Assembly: GCF_003837865.1 (NCBI RefSeq)
Contig: NZ_RQIS01000009.1
Coordinates: forward strand, 119,194 to 183,193
Direction of reading: 5' to 3'
DNA length: 64,000 nt
Source: Paraburkholderia dinghuensis
GTDB taxonomy: Bacteria > Pseudomonadota > Gammaproteobacteria > Burkholderiales > Burkholderiaceae
A model generated the notes under the pieces. That model did not search any database and was not told the DNA's origin. It saw only the letters and a program-made list of their open reading frames with translations. The position numbers were made by a program, and so were the translations under genes. This document shows, one piece after another, positions 1 to 7,721 of this stretch; the stretch's first letter is position 1, and each line of letters starts with the position of its first letter.

Positions 1-390
1 GAGGTAATCGACCACTGAGTCGAACTGACGGCCGAGGGTTAATGTGCCGTAGGTGTCGTTCTGAAGTCCTACGTACGCCAGCCGGTTGAATAGCGACTCG
101 TTCCTGGCGAATCCGCCATTGTTGATGTTGAAAGCCGACTGCAGCCTGAAGATTGCCTTCGTGCCGCCACCCAGATCTTCTGCGCCGCGCAGTCCGAAAT
201 AGGTATTCGACAGTGCACTGCCGCTCTGTTGCCACAGACTGTGGCCACCCGCGTTATTCAGGTACAGGATACCGGCGTCGATTGAACCGTAGAGGGTGAC
301 GCTGCTCTGTGCATGCGCGGTTGCGCTGAATACGCCCAGTACGCCAATGGCGGCCAGGGCTTTCTTGAAAATGATCTTCACGTTCTTCAT
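1..390 (-). CDS. Outer-membrane porin, N-terminal part (truncated by window edge)
   Basis: This is the first 130 codons of a Gram-negative trimeric porin of the Burkholderia/Neisseria type; the rest lies left of the window. The start is the ATG at 388-390, preceded by an AAAGGA ribosome binding site. A typical signal peptide (basic MKNVKIIFKK, then a hydrophobic stretch) ends at AHAQ. The mature protein begins SSVTLYGSIDAGI, the classical first beta-strand of this porin family, and later shows the FGLRGAEDLGGG turn that is also characteristic. Such porins form general diffusion channels for small hydrophilic solutes. The family call is firm; the substrate preference cannot be told. Confidence 0.93.
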   Translation of the reverse strand, partial: MKNVKIIFKKALAAIGVLGVFSATAHAQSSVTLYGSIDAGILYLNNAGGHSLWQQSGSALSNTYFGLRGAEDLGGGTKAIFRLQSAFNINNGGFARNESLFNRLAYVGLQNDTYGTLTLGRQFDSVVDYL

Positions 391-1324
391 TCCTTTCCCC
401 GGCCTGCATCGGCCAACTATCCGCCGATTGAAATATGGGAAGTACTTCTTTTGCCGGGGCAGGGCGACTATAGCCATATCGCTGCGTCGTGCCGTTGTCG
501 GCGGGCAACGGATGGAATTCAATTCTTCAGGACCGTGAGCGAGGACAGATTTCGGAGTGGAAGTATTAACTTTTTCAACCTTTGTCTGTCGGTGCGCGGC
601 GTCTGCTCCGCGCGAATACCCCATCCCCTTTGCCGTGTCGAGGGTTCCGTTCCCGGATGGGCCCGCCGTTCCAGACCTCGCCCGTGTGCCGCAGGCCGCC
701 CGGGCGTTGCAGGGTAAGCGGTCAGTGACCAACATCCCTCGGCGTAGTGGTGCGACGGGAATACCCGCGTAGTCGACGCAGTGAGCTTGATCGGTAGCTC
801 GGAGCTGCGCTTCGCTGCCGGGCGCAGCCGGAAATACCTTGGGAAGCACAACACGAGTTTCGCGATCGTGTGTAGATCGGTTGACCGATGGCGAGCATCG
901 AATGGCGCCGTTCGTACGGTGTACGTTCACCGGATGAGACAGGGGCAATTGCCCTCGAATTTTGTCGGCATAGAAGCAACACTTTCCTCTGGGGTTCTCA
1001 TTTACGGACGCGGACTTCCTGGGCGGCGACGCCACGGAGATGATTCAGATCGAAGTCACCATGGGCGAGTTGTCCTGGGCGCTGACGTCGGATGACCGGT
1101 TTGGGCTGTACGCCGCGGCTGGTCCGCCGAGGGGACGATCCGTGATGAAGCTGATGCGGTTCCGCGTTCGCAACGCCAGATCGACGAAACTGCTGGATCT
1201 TTACTTCCGAAAGCGCTCCGCAATTCTTCCCGCCACCTTGCTGGGTAAGGCCCCTAGGCTGGTATTTTCCGGTCTTTTGCGGAACCGCATCATTCGTAAG
1301 TCAGTAATACTTAAAGATTTTGCC
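391..1324. other. Gene-free stretch upstream of the porin and tRNA fragment
   Basis: About 930 bases without a convincing gene. Reading frames here are short, lack ribosome binding sites, have arginine/proline-rich shadow composition and resemble no family I know. The left end must carry the porin promoter. The right part, next to the truncated tRNA, is probably decayed mobile-element or junction DNA. Confidence 0.5.
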
Positions 1325-1384
1325 GGGGACTCATAATCCGCCTCCGAAAGGACATCGTGGGTTCGACTCCCACCCGGCCCACCA
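1325..1384 (+). tRNA. 3' half of a tRNA with CAT anticodon loop (truncated, probable attachment-site remnant)
   Basis: The segment holds an anticodon arm (CTCATAA loop at 1330-1336, anticodon CAT), a perfect T arm (GTGGG at 1357-1361, CCCAC at 1369-1373, loop TTCGACT), the 3' acceptor strand CCGGCCC, discriminator A and encoded CCA at 1382-1384. No matching 5' acceptor or D arm occurs upstream, so it is not a functional tRNA. The anticodon stem has one mismatch at its upstream side, consistent with a junction inside that stem. The variable region is unusually long, about 15 bases, with a small TCC-GAAA-GGA hairpin. It lies 47 bases from the end of an integrase gene, the classic arrangement of tRNA-targeting integrative elements. 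The intact tRNA may have been a Met or Ile2 type. Confidence 0.7.
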
Positions 1385-1431
1385 AGGGTTTCAGCGGTTT
1401 TTCCGCCTGAAATTTCGCTCCGCAATTCTCT

Positions 1432-1947
1432 CTAACGGGTCGGTCCCACCTTCTCTCCGCGACGCTTCCTGACGTAGTGCTCCGTCATGGAGATCGAGCC
1501 ATGCCCGAAATGCTTCTGCGCCTGCCGGATGTCTCCTTTGGCGTCCGTTTTGTCCGTTCCCGCCTTCGCTCGCAAATCCCTGAACTGGAAATCCGTCGCC
1601 GGGATTCCTGCCGCTACGCGTGCAGTTCTGAATCGGTACTGTAGAGTGCGCAGCGTCATCCGCTGGCCTGTCTCCGTGACGACGAGGGCCGTGCTCACGA
1701 CCTTGTAGCCTGCCTTGCGTGCCTTGATCCGGTCTATGACCGCCTTGAGCTCGCCAACGACCTCCATCCGCAGCTTCCTTCCGGTCTTACCTTGGCCGAT
1801 GAACAGGAAACCATCCCTGAGGTCGCGTTCGTCGTAGTTGAGCGTGTCCGGCGGCCGTTGCCCTGCGAGGTACGCTAGCTCTATGGCGTCGCGCGTCAGC
1901 TCGTCAGCGTGCGCGTATTGTTGATTTGTATGGAATCGGCTGCGCAA
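1432..1947 (-). pseudogene. Tyrosine recombinase (phage-type integrase), C-terminal catalytic domain only
   Basis: The 171 residues correspond to the catalytic half of a phage-type tyrosine integrase. Visible landmarks are LTRDAIELAYLAGQRP (first catalytic Arg region), GQGKTGRKLRMEVVGEL (beta-hairpin Lys region), QFRDLRAKAG (HxxR-like box) and HFGHGSISMTEHYVRKR with the presumptive nucleophilic Tyr. The N-terminal SAM-like core-binding and arm-binding domains (about 150-200 residues) are missing; the ATG at 1945-1947 is merely the first Met in the surviving frame. The 3' end points at the tRNA fragment at 1325-1384, so this is the relic of an element that used that tRNA. Not expected to be active. 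Confidence 0.8.
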
Positions 1948-2024
1948 GCAAGTGCTCGACAGATTGCGCGAAGCTGATCAACTCTACCTCTCGTACGCCG
2001 CTGTCGATCCTTCGCCGCTAGGAG

Positions 2025-2216
2025 CTGTTCGGGCTGCTTTTCTCGGCGATCGTGTTTCCGGTGGCGATGGTCTGGCCGCATCGCGCTTCACTGCAACGTT
2101 ACACGATGGTGATCGACGCGACATGCCGGCAATTGGCGAACATGCCAACGGCGCACCTAAAAAGTCTGGCGGTCTGGTTGACTCCAGTATCGCGTTCAAC
2201 GCTGCCGGGGAACTAG
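2025..2216 (+). pseudogene. Short relic resembling the N-terminus of the APE acyltransferase (or another membrane protein)
   Basis: In frame from 2025 to a TAG at 2214-2216 the sequence reads LFGLLFSAIVFPVAMVWPHR and onward. The acyltransferase at 4045-4839 contains GLLFSAFAFPLALIWPHRAS, and the two stretches are also similar in DNA over about 68 bases. After WPHRAS the resemblance fades. There is no start codon or ribosome binding site in the right place, and the fragment covers only the first membrane segment of such an enzyme. It may be what is left of a second copy of that gene, or a chance match to another membrane protein such as a FUSC-type exporter. Confidence 0.4.
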
Positions 2217-2812
2217 CGTGCGAGCGACCAGATCAGCGATATGGAGAAAGCCGCAACGACGACCGACGCACAACGCTGGACCAGCGCGGGACGAACGTGC
2301 GGTAAACGGCCATTGCCGGATGCGGCGCCAATCGAGATCCACGTGAGGCCAATGGGTATCAGCAGCGCCGTGAAGACCGCCATCGCTTCGAGCCATGTCG
2401 TGAGGCTCGCGAACGCTGCAGGCGGAAAGATCGAGCCAGCGAACAGCATGGCCTTTGGATTTAGCACCGTCGCGCTGAACAACGTGCGCGAGCCAATGAC
2501 ACTGGTTGTCGAAGTCGCGATCGAGTTGGCCGCGAACCACATGCGGATGGCGAGCCACGCAAGATAGACTCCACTGGCAACACGCAGAAGCTTTGGCAGC
2601 CAGTTCAGCGAATGCGATGCATGTGTGAAGCAGATGCCCCATAGGGAAATCGACACAAGGTAGCCGGTCAGTTCTGCGGCGGTCAGATGCGCCGAGCGTC
2701 GCAGACCTTGCCTCACACCGGCAGCGGCGAGCAAGGTGTTGGTTGGCCCGGGCAAGAGCAGGACAATGGCGCAGCTCGAGGCCATCAGCCCGGCGGTTGA
2801 ACTGGAAAGCAT
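2213..2812 (-). CDS. LysE/RhtB-family amino acid exporter
   Basis: The 199-residue protein has the LysE/RhtB layout of about six membrane segments and the N-terminal signature LLLPGPTNTLLAAAG, containing the PGP motif near residue 22; a second conserved stretch is VLNPKAMLFAG. Members export amino acids or related small molecules such as homoserine lactones across the inner membrane. I start at the ATG at 2810-2812, which gives the usual family length. An upstream ATG at 2908 has a GGAG about 11 bases ahead of it and would add 32 residues that look unlike the family. The gene stands alone, between integrase debris and the APE operon, transcribed away from the latter. Confidence 0.8.
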   Translation of the reverse strand: MLSSSTAGLMASSCAIVLLLPGPTNTLLAAAGVRQGLRRSAHLTAAELTGYLVSISLWGICFTHASHSLNWLPKLLRVASGVYLAWLAIRMWFAANSIATSTTSVIGSRTLFSATVLNPKAMLFAGSIFPPAAFASLTTWLEAMAVFTALLIPIGLTWISIGAASGNGRLPHVRPALVQRCASVVVAAFSISLIWSLAR

Positions 2813-3368
2813 GAGACAGCGGGAAGAAGCATCCTGAGCGGGGTTATCGGAAGCAACGAACAGAGCGCTGTTGCCGACAATGGCGAAACGTTGCCCTTGG
2901 TTGCGCATTCTACGGTTTACTCCGGTGCATGCATATTTTGACCTGCGTGTACTTAATGCAGCTCAATATGGTTCGAAGCGCCAATGACCACGCCTGCATT
3001 TAATCCCGCCGACTTTCCACATAGGCGCCGCGGTGACATCTCGACTATTGTGACGATTTCAGCCGTCGCTAGATTCCGTGTCTCGCTAACGAGGCACGTC
3101 CAGACTGAATATGCGCCGTGGATCGCATCTGGCGCCGCCTCACTCCGCAGTATCCTGTTGCTTGCTCAACTAAGTCTTTGCTTGCAATGGAAGTCTTAAT
3201 TCTGAAAAATCTTTAAAAATATTTGAAGCTCACCCTAAATAATTCGCCGAGAATGCCGTTAAAGGATAGACTAGAAGTCCGACCTGCGAATTAGCGGGCC
3301 GAGGAACAATACAAATACGCCGTTCGGGTCGCGAGCCCACAGGTGTGATAGCCGCCCCCCCATCCCTT
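2813..3368. other. Divergent intergenic region between the LysE gene and the APE operon
   Basis: No gene seen. Both the lysE-like gene and the pigment operon must be started from here. The most striking part is a run of AT-rich DNA at about 3185-3245, unusual in this GC-rich neighbourhood and the likely site of the operon promoter. A C-run of seven lies just ahead of the first operon start codon. Confidence 0.5.
3182..3210 (+). promoter_or_regulatory. Weak candidate promoter of the APE operon in an AT-rich patch
   Basis: TTGCAA at 3182-3187 and AAAAAT at 3205-3210 are separated by 17 bases, a plausible sigma-70 pair with a poor -10. The AT-rich patch continues to about 3245. It is the only such patch upstream of the operon. 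No operator could be recognised. Confidence 0.3.
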
Positions 3369-4061
3369 ATGTCCGAATTGTCGTGGTCCTTGCCTGTGGC
3401 GCGATGGTCCTCGTGGTGTTCCACGTCCGACAGTCCGCCTGAAGTGGCATTCGTCGATCCGTTGATGCGACGTCGGCTGAGCCCCCTTTCGCGGATGGCC
3501 TTGAAGGTGGCGATGGACTGCGTCGATGCACAGACGAAGACACGCGTTGTTTTCGCGTCGAGGCACGGGGAGCTGCGCCGGACGACGGACATCTTGCGCG
3601 ACATCGAGACGGGCAAGCCTGTCTCGCCGAATGCGTTCAGCCTTTCTGTGCTTAACGCAATGTCGGGGCTCTTCGGAATCACCCGGCAGGACCGCTCGGC
3701 GGCAACGGCCATATCGGCCGGGGCTGAAACGCTCGGTTATGCGCTACTCGAAGCCTATGCGCAACACGCGGACGAGCCCGGTACCCCGATATTGATCGTC
3801 TACGCCGATGAACCCGCCGACGCGCGTTACGGTGCGATAGAGCACGAAGTCGCGCGTGGCGCGTTTGCGTTGCTGCTCGACGCAAACGAGGCGCCACAGG
3901 GCCGGCTAGCGTGCTCGGTCACGCAGGGCGCGAGCGCGCAAGGCCCCAGGTTCGCGACGCAGAGCGAAGCGCTGCATCACTGCCTGAGCGGAGGAGATTG
4001 CGCGGTGTGGCAGGGTAGCGGTGGCACGTGGCGGTGGAATTGGCATGCTGGCACGGCTTGA
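3369..4061 (+). CDS. apeC: Aryl polyene ketosynthase chain-length factor-like protein
   Basis: A 230-residue beta-ketoacyl-synthase-like protein of the short APE chain-length-factor family, about half the size of a normal ketosynthase and lacking the catalytic Cys box. Recognisable features are DPLMRRRLSPLSRMAL near the N-terminus and the FSLSVLNAMSGLFGI block. In characterised APE systems this protein pairs with the ApeO ketosynthase and sets polyene length. It is the first gene of the operon; letters are assigned by family and by matching the gene order of the E. coli/Xenorhabdus ape loci. I start at ATG 3369, since residues from the upstream frame look non-coding. It overlaps the next gene by 17 bases. 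Confidence 0.85.
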   Translation: MSELSWSLPVARWSSWCSTSDSPPEVAFVDPLMRRRLSPLSRMALKVAMDCVDAQTKTRVVFASRHGELRRTTDILRDIETGKPVSPNAFSLSVLNAMSGLFGITRQDRSAATAISAGAETLGYALLEAYAQHADEPGTPILIVYADEPADARYGAIEHEVARGAFALLLDANEAPQGRLACSVTQGASAQGPRFATQSEALHHCLSGGDCAVWQGSGGTWRWNWHAGTA

Positions 4062-4839
4062 CTACGGCTGGCGGTTTTTCGCCACGGCCCTCAGCTTCAC
4101 TCTGTTCGGCATTTGCGGGCTGCTCTTCTCGGCGTTCGCGTTTCCGCTCGCGTTGATCTGGCCACATCGCGCTTCGCGGCATCGCGTCGTCACGATCCTC
4201 ATTCACTGGTTCTTCCGTGCACTCGTGGACGCCATGCAGCGCACCGGCGTCATGGAACTGGATGTCGCCGGCGCGAGCGCGCTGCGCTCACGCACCCCCG
4301 TTATCGTTGTCGCGAACCATCCCACCTACCTGGATGTGGTGGTGCTGCTCTCGCTCATACCTTCTGCCTGCTGCGTCGTCAAAAGTGCCCATTGGAACAA
4401 TCCGTGCCTCTGGGGGATCGTGCGGGCTGCCGAGTACGTGAGCAATGCCGATCCTGTGGGCTTCGTGGAGGATAGCGTGCGACAACTCGCGAGTGGATAC
4501 AGCCTGATCATTTTCCCCGAAGGCTCGCGCAGCCCGGCACCTAACCGGCTGCACGCATTCTCTCGCGGCTTCGCGCATACGGCGCTGGAGGCCGGCGTGC
4601 CGATTCAACCCGTGCTCATCAACTGCGATCCACCTGCCTTTACGAAGCAGATGCGCTGGTACAACGTGCCGGAGCGGCCATTCCGCATGACCGTGAACGT
4701 GCTGGCGCCTATCGGCGTCGAGCAGCTTGCGTCGGGCGGGATGCCCTTGGCGCTTGCTGCACGCAACGTCACACGCACCATCGAAGCACAAATCACCCAG
4801 TACCTGTTCGACTATGGATTCTTTAAAACTGGAAATTAA
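4045..4839 (+). CDS. apeD: Lysophospholipid acyltransferase-like protein of the APE cluster
   Basis: A 264-residue PlsC-type acyltransferase with an N-terminal membrane segment (GLLFSAFAFPLALIW). The catalytic HX4D box is in NHPTYLDVVVLL, followed by the FPEGSRS substrate-binding motif. In APE clusters it is thought to move the finished aryl polyene, or a fatty acyl chain, onto the lipid anchor at the inner membrane. ATG 4045 has GGTGGA just upstream and gives a 17-base overlap with the previous gene; a GTG at 4021 would add eight residues. Its 3' end overlaps the ACP gene by 26 bases, so translation is probably coupled. Confidence 0.88.
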   Translation: MLARLDYGWRFFATALSFTLFGICGLLFSAFAFPLALIWPHRASRHRVVTILIHWFFRALVDAMQRTGVMELDVAGASALRSRTPVIVVANHPTYLDVVVLLSLIPSACCVVKSAHWNNPCLWGIVRAAEYVSNADPVGFVEDSVRQLASGYSLIIFPEGSRSPAPNRLHAFSRGFAHTALEAGVPIQPVLINCDPPAFTKQMRWYNVPERPFRMTVNVLAPIGVEQLASGGMPLALAARNVTRTIEAQITQYLFDYGFFKTGN

Positions 4840-5113
4840 GCAGCTCCTGATCGAGGCGCTCGATCTCGAGCACCTGACGCCCGCCGACATCGACGACGAC
4901 GCACCCCTTTTCGACACCGACGGCGTGGGGCTCGATTCAATCGATGCGCTGGAGATCGGTATCGTGCTGCGGCAACGCTATCAACTATCCATCGCTGCCG
5001 ACGACGAAAACGTGCGCGGCCACTTTCGCTCGATCAACACGCTCGCGGCGCTCGTTGCGGACCATCGCAAGGAAAGCGAGGCGCTCGAGTCAACTGCAGG
5101 CAAAGGGGATTGA
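4814..5113 (+). CDS. apeE: Acyl carrier protein, first of pair
   Basis: A 99-residue acidic acyl carrier protein. The phosphopantetheine attachment site is the Ser in GLDSIDALEI. It carries the growing polyene chain between ketosynthase, ketoreductase and dehydratase. The start at 4814 lies inside the end of the acyltransferase gene, and the alternative upstream frame belongs to that gene. APE clusters normally have two non-identical ACPs; this one is longer, with an acidic/basic C-terminal tail. Which ACP takes the starter unit and which the extender cannot be told from sequence. Confidence 0.92.
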   Translation: MDSLKLEIKQLLIEALDLEHLTPADIDDDAPLFDTDGVGLDSIDALEIGIVLRQRYQLSIAADDENVRGHFRSINTLAALVADHRKESEALESTAGKGD

Positions 5114-5116
5114 ATT

Positions 5117-5368
5117 GTGAACGAGGCAGAAATTCTCGAGCGTGTCCGGGAGATATTCCAGGACAACTTCGACATCGAGCCATCGCGCGTGAAGCCGGAG
5201 GCACACCTGTTCGAGGAACTCGATCTGGACAGCATCGATGCCGTCGATCTTGCCATCAAGCTCCAGGAAATGACGGGCCGCCGCATCAAGCCGGAAGAGT
5301 TCAAGTCGGTGCGAACGGTGAGCGATGTCATCTCCGCCGTCGAGTCCCTGCTCGCGACCCAGGCTTGA
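5117..5368 (+). CDS. apeF: Acyl carrier protein, second of pair
   Basis: An 83-residue acyl carrier protein with the classical attachment motif DLDSIDAVDL (Ser at about residue 39). Helices I-IV are predicted at normal spacing. It starts with GTG at 5117, three bases after the stop of the first ACP gene. It shares only the general fold and the DSIDA core with its neighbour, so the two are unlikely to be a recent duplication and probably have separate roles in priming and elongation. Confidence 0.93.
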   Translation: MNEAEILERVREIFQDNFDIEPSRVKPEAHLFEELDLDSIDAVDLAIKLQEMTGRRIKPEEFKSVRTVSDVISAVESLLATQA

Positions 5369-5379
5369 GACAATTCGTG

Positions 5380-6021
5380 ATGGTGAGTCCCCTGCGTGGC
5401 GACGAGCCCCCGGTGAAGCCCGCCACGCGCGGTGGCGCGCGGCGTCTGCTCGCGACGCTTGCGAAGCTGGCCTATCCGGTGGTGATCCTGTGCGCGTGGC
5501 GCTGGGGTTCACCGCGCTTCGTCGGCCTGCTGCTGCTCACGCTGCTCTGGCTGCAGCGCGCGGCCGGCACGGGTCCGCTTGCGGCTTCACTGCGCAAACT
5601 GACGGCGGTGGACTGGGCCGTGGCCGTCACGCTGAATGTTGCCTCGGTGGCGATTGTGCTCACCAACAGCGCGCTCGTCATGCGGCTGTACCCTTCTCTG
5701 GTGAATCTCGGGCTGCTCGTCGCATTCAGCGCAACCCTCGTGAAAGGCCCGTCAATGGTCGAGCGGTTCGCCCGCATGACTTATGCCGATCCGCCTGCGC
5801 ACGTGGTGCGTTACACGCGTCGCGTTACGCAGCTCTGGTGTCTCTTCTTCGTCGTGAACGGCGTTTTTTCTGTCTATACCGCCGTCTGGTGGTCGGCGAA
5901 GGCATGGTCCCTTTATAACGGCGCGATCGTGTACGGGATCATCGGTACGCTGCTCGCTGGCGAGATCGCCTGGCGCAGATGGATCATGTTGCCGCGCGCT
6001 GCACGGCGGGAGGCGTCATGA
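5380..6021 (+). CDS. apeG: APE cluster integral membrane protein
   Basis: A 213-residue hydrophobic protein with about five or six membrane segments (for example LAYPVVILCAWRWG, VGLLLLTLLWLQ, AVTLNVASVAIVL, LCLFFVVNGVFSVY-like and IVYGIIGTLLAGEI). It matches the conserved membrane protein found between the ACPs and the adenylation enzyme in APE loci. Its biochemical role is not known; a scaffold for the membrane-associated synthase or transfer machinery is possible. ATG 5380 follows the ACP stop by 11 bases. The stop overlaps the next start in an ATGA. Confidence 0.82.
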   Translation: MVSPLRGDEPPVKPATRGGARRLLATLAKLAYPVVILCAWRWGSPRFVGLLLLTLLWLQRAAGTGPLAASLRKLTAVDWAVAVTLNVASVAIVLTNSALVMRLYPSLVNLGLLVAFSATLVKGPSMVERFARMTYADPPAHVVRYTRRVTQLWCLFFVVNGVFSVYTAVWWSAKAWSLYNGAIVYGIIGTLLAGEIAWRRWIMLPRAARREAS

Positions 6022-7721
6022 TTGCGTTGCACGAGCTTCTCGTGGCGCGGCGCGGCGAGCCGCGAACCGTGGTATGCGCGGATGGCGCGAACACGACGGA
6101 CTTCGATACGTTTCGGGCGCATGCGCTTGGCATCGCAGCACGTTTGCGCCGACTTCCCGGTCGACGCTTCGCGCTGTGGAGTGACGATCCCTATGTTTTC
6201 GCGTGTGCGTTGTTCGGACTCCTGTTGGCCGGCAAGGTGCCTGTGATTCCGGCGAACCCGACGCCGGGCTATCTCGCCGAACTGAGCGACGCGTATGACG
6301 CAGTGCTGGACGGCAGCGATCTCGCCGCGTGGTGCGCCGACGCGGTCCAGTTTCCACCCTATGAATCAGACGACGTGATCGATGCGAAGGCATCGCTTAC
6401 GCTCTTTACGTCAGGCAGCAGCGGTACGCCGAAGGCGGTTCACAAGACACTCGCGCAATTCGATGCCGAGGTGCAAACGCTCGAAGCCCAGTGGGGCGCA
6501 TTACTCGGCGATGCGACAGTGCTCGCGAGCGTGCCGCCTCATCATATCTACGGGCTGTTGTTTCGTGTGCTTTGGCCACTGGCCGCCGGGCGGCCGTTCG
6601 ATCGCGCGACTTGCGCCGATCCGGCGCACCTGCAGGTCCGCAGCGCGCAGTGTGCCGCGACTGTCGTCGTCTCGACGCCCGCCCAGCTTTCCCGCTGGCC
6701 TGATCTGGCGGGCTTCGCGACGCTTTGTCCGCTGCCGCGCGCGTTCTTTTCTTCGGGCGGCCCGCTGTCGTTCGACGCTGCGAATCGTTACGCGCTCACG
6801 TTCGGGGCCGCGCCGCTGGAGATTTACGGCAGTACGGAGACGGGTGGTATCGCCTGGCGCAGGCAAGACGAAGTCGATGCCTGGACGCCAATGCCTGGCA
6901 TTGAAGTGCGCGCGGGCACAGCGGCCGAAGGGGGCGCGCTCGAAGTGCGGTCGCCGCATCTCGGTCACGATGACTGGCAACGTACCGAGGACAAGGCGAC
7001 GTTCGACGAGCACGAGCGCTTTCGCCTGCAAGGGCGTCTTGATCGCGTGGTCAAGCTGGATGGCAAGCGCGTGTCGCTCGGCGAGATCGAGAGCAGGCTG
7101 CTGCTGCATCCCTGTGTCGCCGAAGTCAGGACCGTGTTACTGGCAGGTGGCTCGCGCGAGCGCGTCGGCGCACTCGTCGTGCTCTCCGAAGCGGGGCACG
7201 AGACGCTGCGCCGCGACGGTCGGGTCGCTTTCCTGAAGGCTTTGCGCCGCCACCTCGCCGCCTGGTTCGACGCGGTCGTACTCCCGCGGCACTGGCGTGT
7301 TTGCCGCGCGTTGCCGGTCGATGCGCGCGGCAAGGTTCCAGCGGAGGCGGTTGCACGTGCGTTCGCCGCGCGCGAAGAAGGTTTCGAACTGCTGGCAGAG
7401 TGGGACGAAGCCGAGGGGCCCGCATTCGAATTGCGCGTGCCGCACACGCTCGTCCATTTTGCGGGGCACTTCCCGGACATGCCGATTCTGCCTGGTGTCG
7501 TGCAGGTCGACTGGGCACTGCGGCTCGCGAATGAGTGGGTGCCGGGAGCTCGCATTCTCGCTTCGGTCGAGCAGCTCAAGTTCATGGCGCCGGTGCCGCC
7601 GGGCGCTCTGCTCAAGCTCACGCTGACGCAAAACGCGGCGCGCCGGCGTGTTTCGTTCTCGTGGCGTCTTGGCGAGCGCGACTGCGCGTCTGGCGTCATC
7701 GTGTACCGGGAGCCCGCATGA
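6018..7721 (+). CDS. Acyl-ACP ligase fused to hot-dog dehydratase
   Basis: A 567-residue two-domain protein. The N-terminal domain (about 1-450) is an AMP-forming adenylation enzyme: LTLFTSGSSGTPKAVHKTL at about 126-144 is the P-loop motif and LEIYGSTETGGIAWR the A5 motif. It should activate an aromatic acid, such as 4-hydroxybenzoate or a cinnamate, and load it on an ACP. The C-terminal domain (about 465-567) is a FabZ/FabA-like hot-dog fold with HFAGHFPDMPILPGV and fits the ApeI dehydratase. E. coli-type loci encode these as separate ApeH and ApeI proteins, so this is a natural fusion. Start ATG 6018, ATGA overlap with apeG and a GGGAGG ribosome site. Confidence 0.9.
   Translation: MIALHELLVARRGEPRTVVCADGANTTDFDTFRAHALGIAARLRRLPGRRFALWSDDPYVFACALFGLLLAGKVPVIPANPTPGYLAELSDAYDAVLDGSDLAAWCADAVQFPPYESDDVIDAKASLTLFTSGSSGTPKAVHKTLAQFDAEVQTLEAQWGALLGDATVLASVPPHHIYGLLFRVLWPLAAGRPFDRATCADPAHLQVRSAQCAATVVVSTPAQLSRWPDLAGFATLCPLPRAFFSSGGPLSFDAANRYALTFGAAPLEIYGSTETGGIAWRRQDEVDAWTPMPGIEVRAGTAAEGGALEVRSPHLGHDDWQRTEDKATFDEHERFRLQGRLDRVVKLDGKRVSLGEIESRLLLHPCVAEVRTVLLAGGSRERVGALVVLSEAGHETLRRDGRVAFLKALRRHLAAWFDAVVLPRHWRVCRALPVDARGKVPAEAVARAFAAREEGFELLAEWDEAEGPAFELRVPHTLVHFAGHFPDMPILPGVVQVDWALRLANEWVPGARILASVEQLKFMAPVPPGALLKLTLTQNAARRRVSFSWRLGERDCASGVIVYREPA

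Noticed and set aside
1201..1425. Minus-strand frame containing GGPGGSRTHD
   Set aside because: It is the antisense translation of the tRNA fragment, a known artefact; no ribosome site.
1896..2081. Continuation of the integrase N-terminus upstream of 1947
   Set aside because: The other frame gives Arg/His-rich shadow sequence without the core-binding-domain pattern, so the gene is cut rather than frameshifted.
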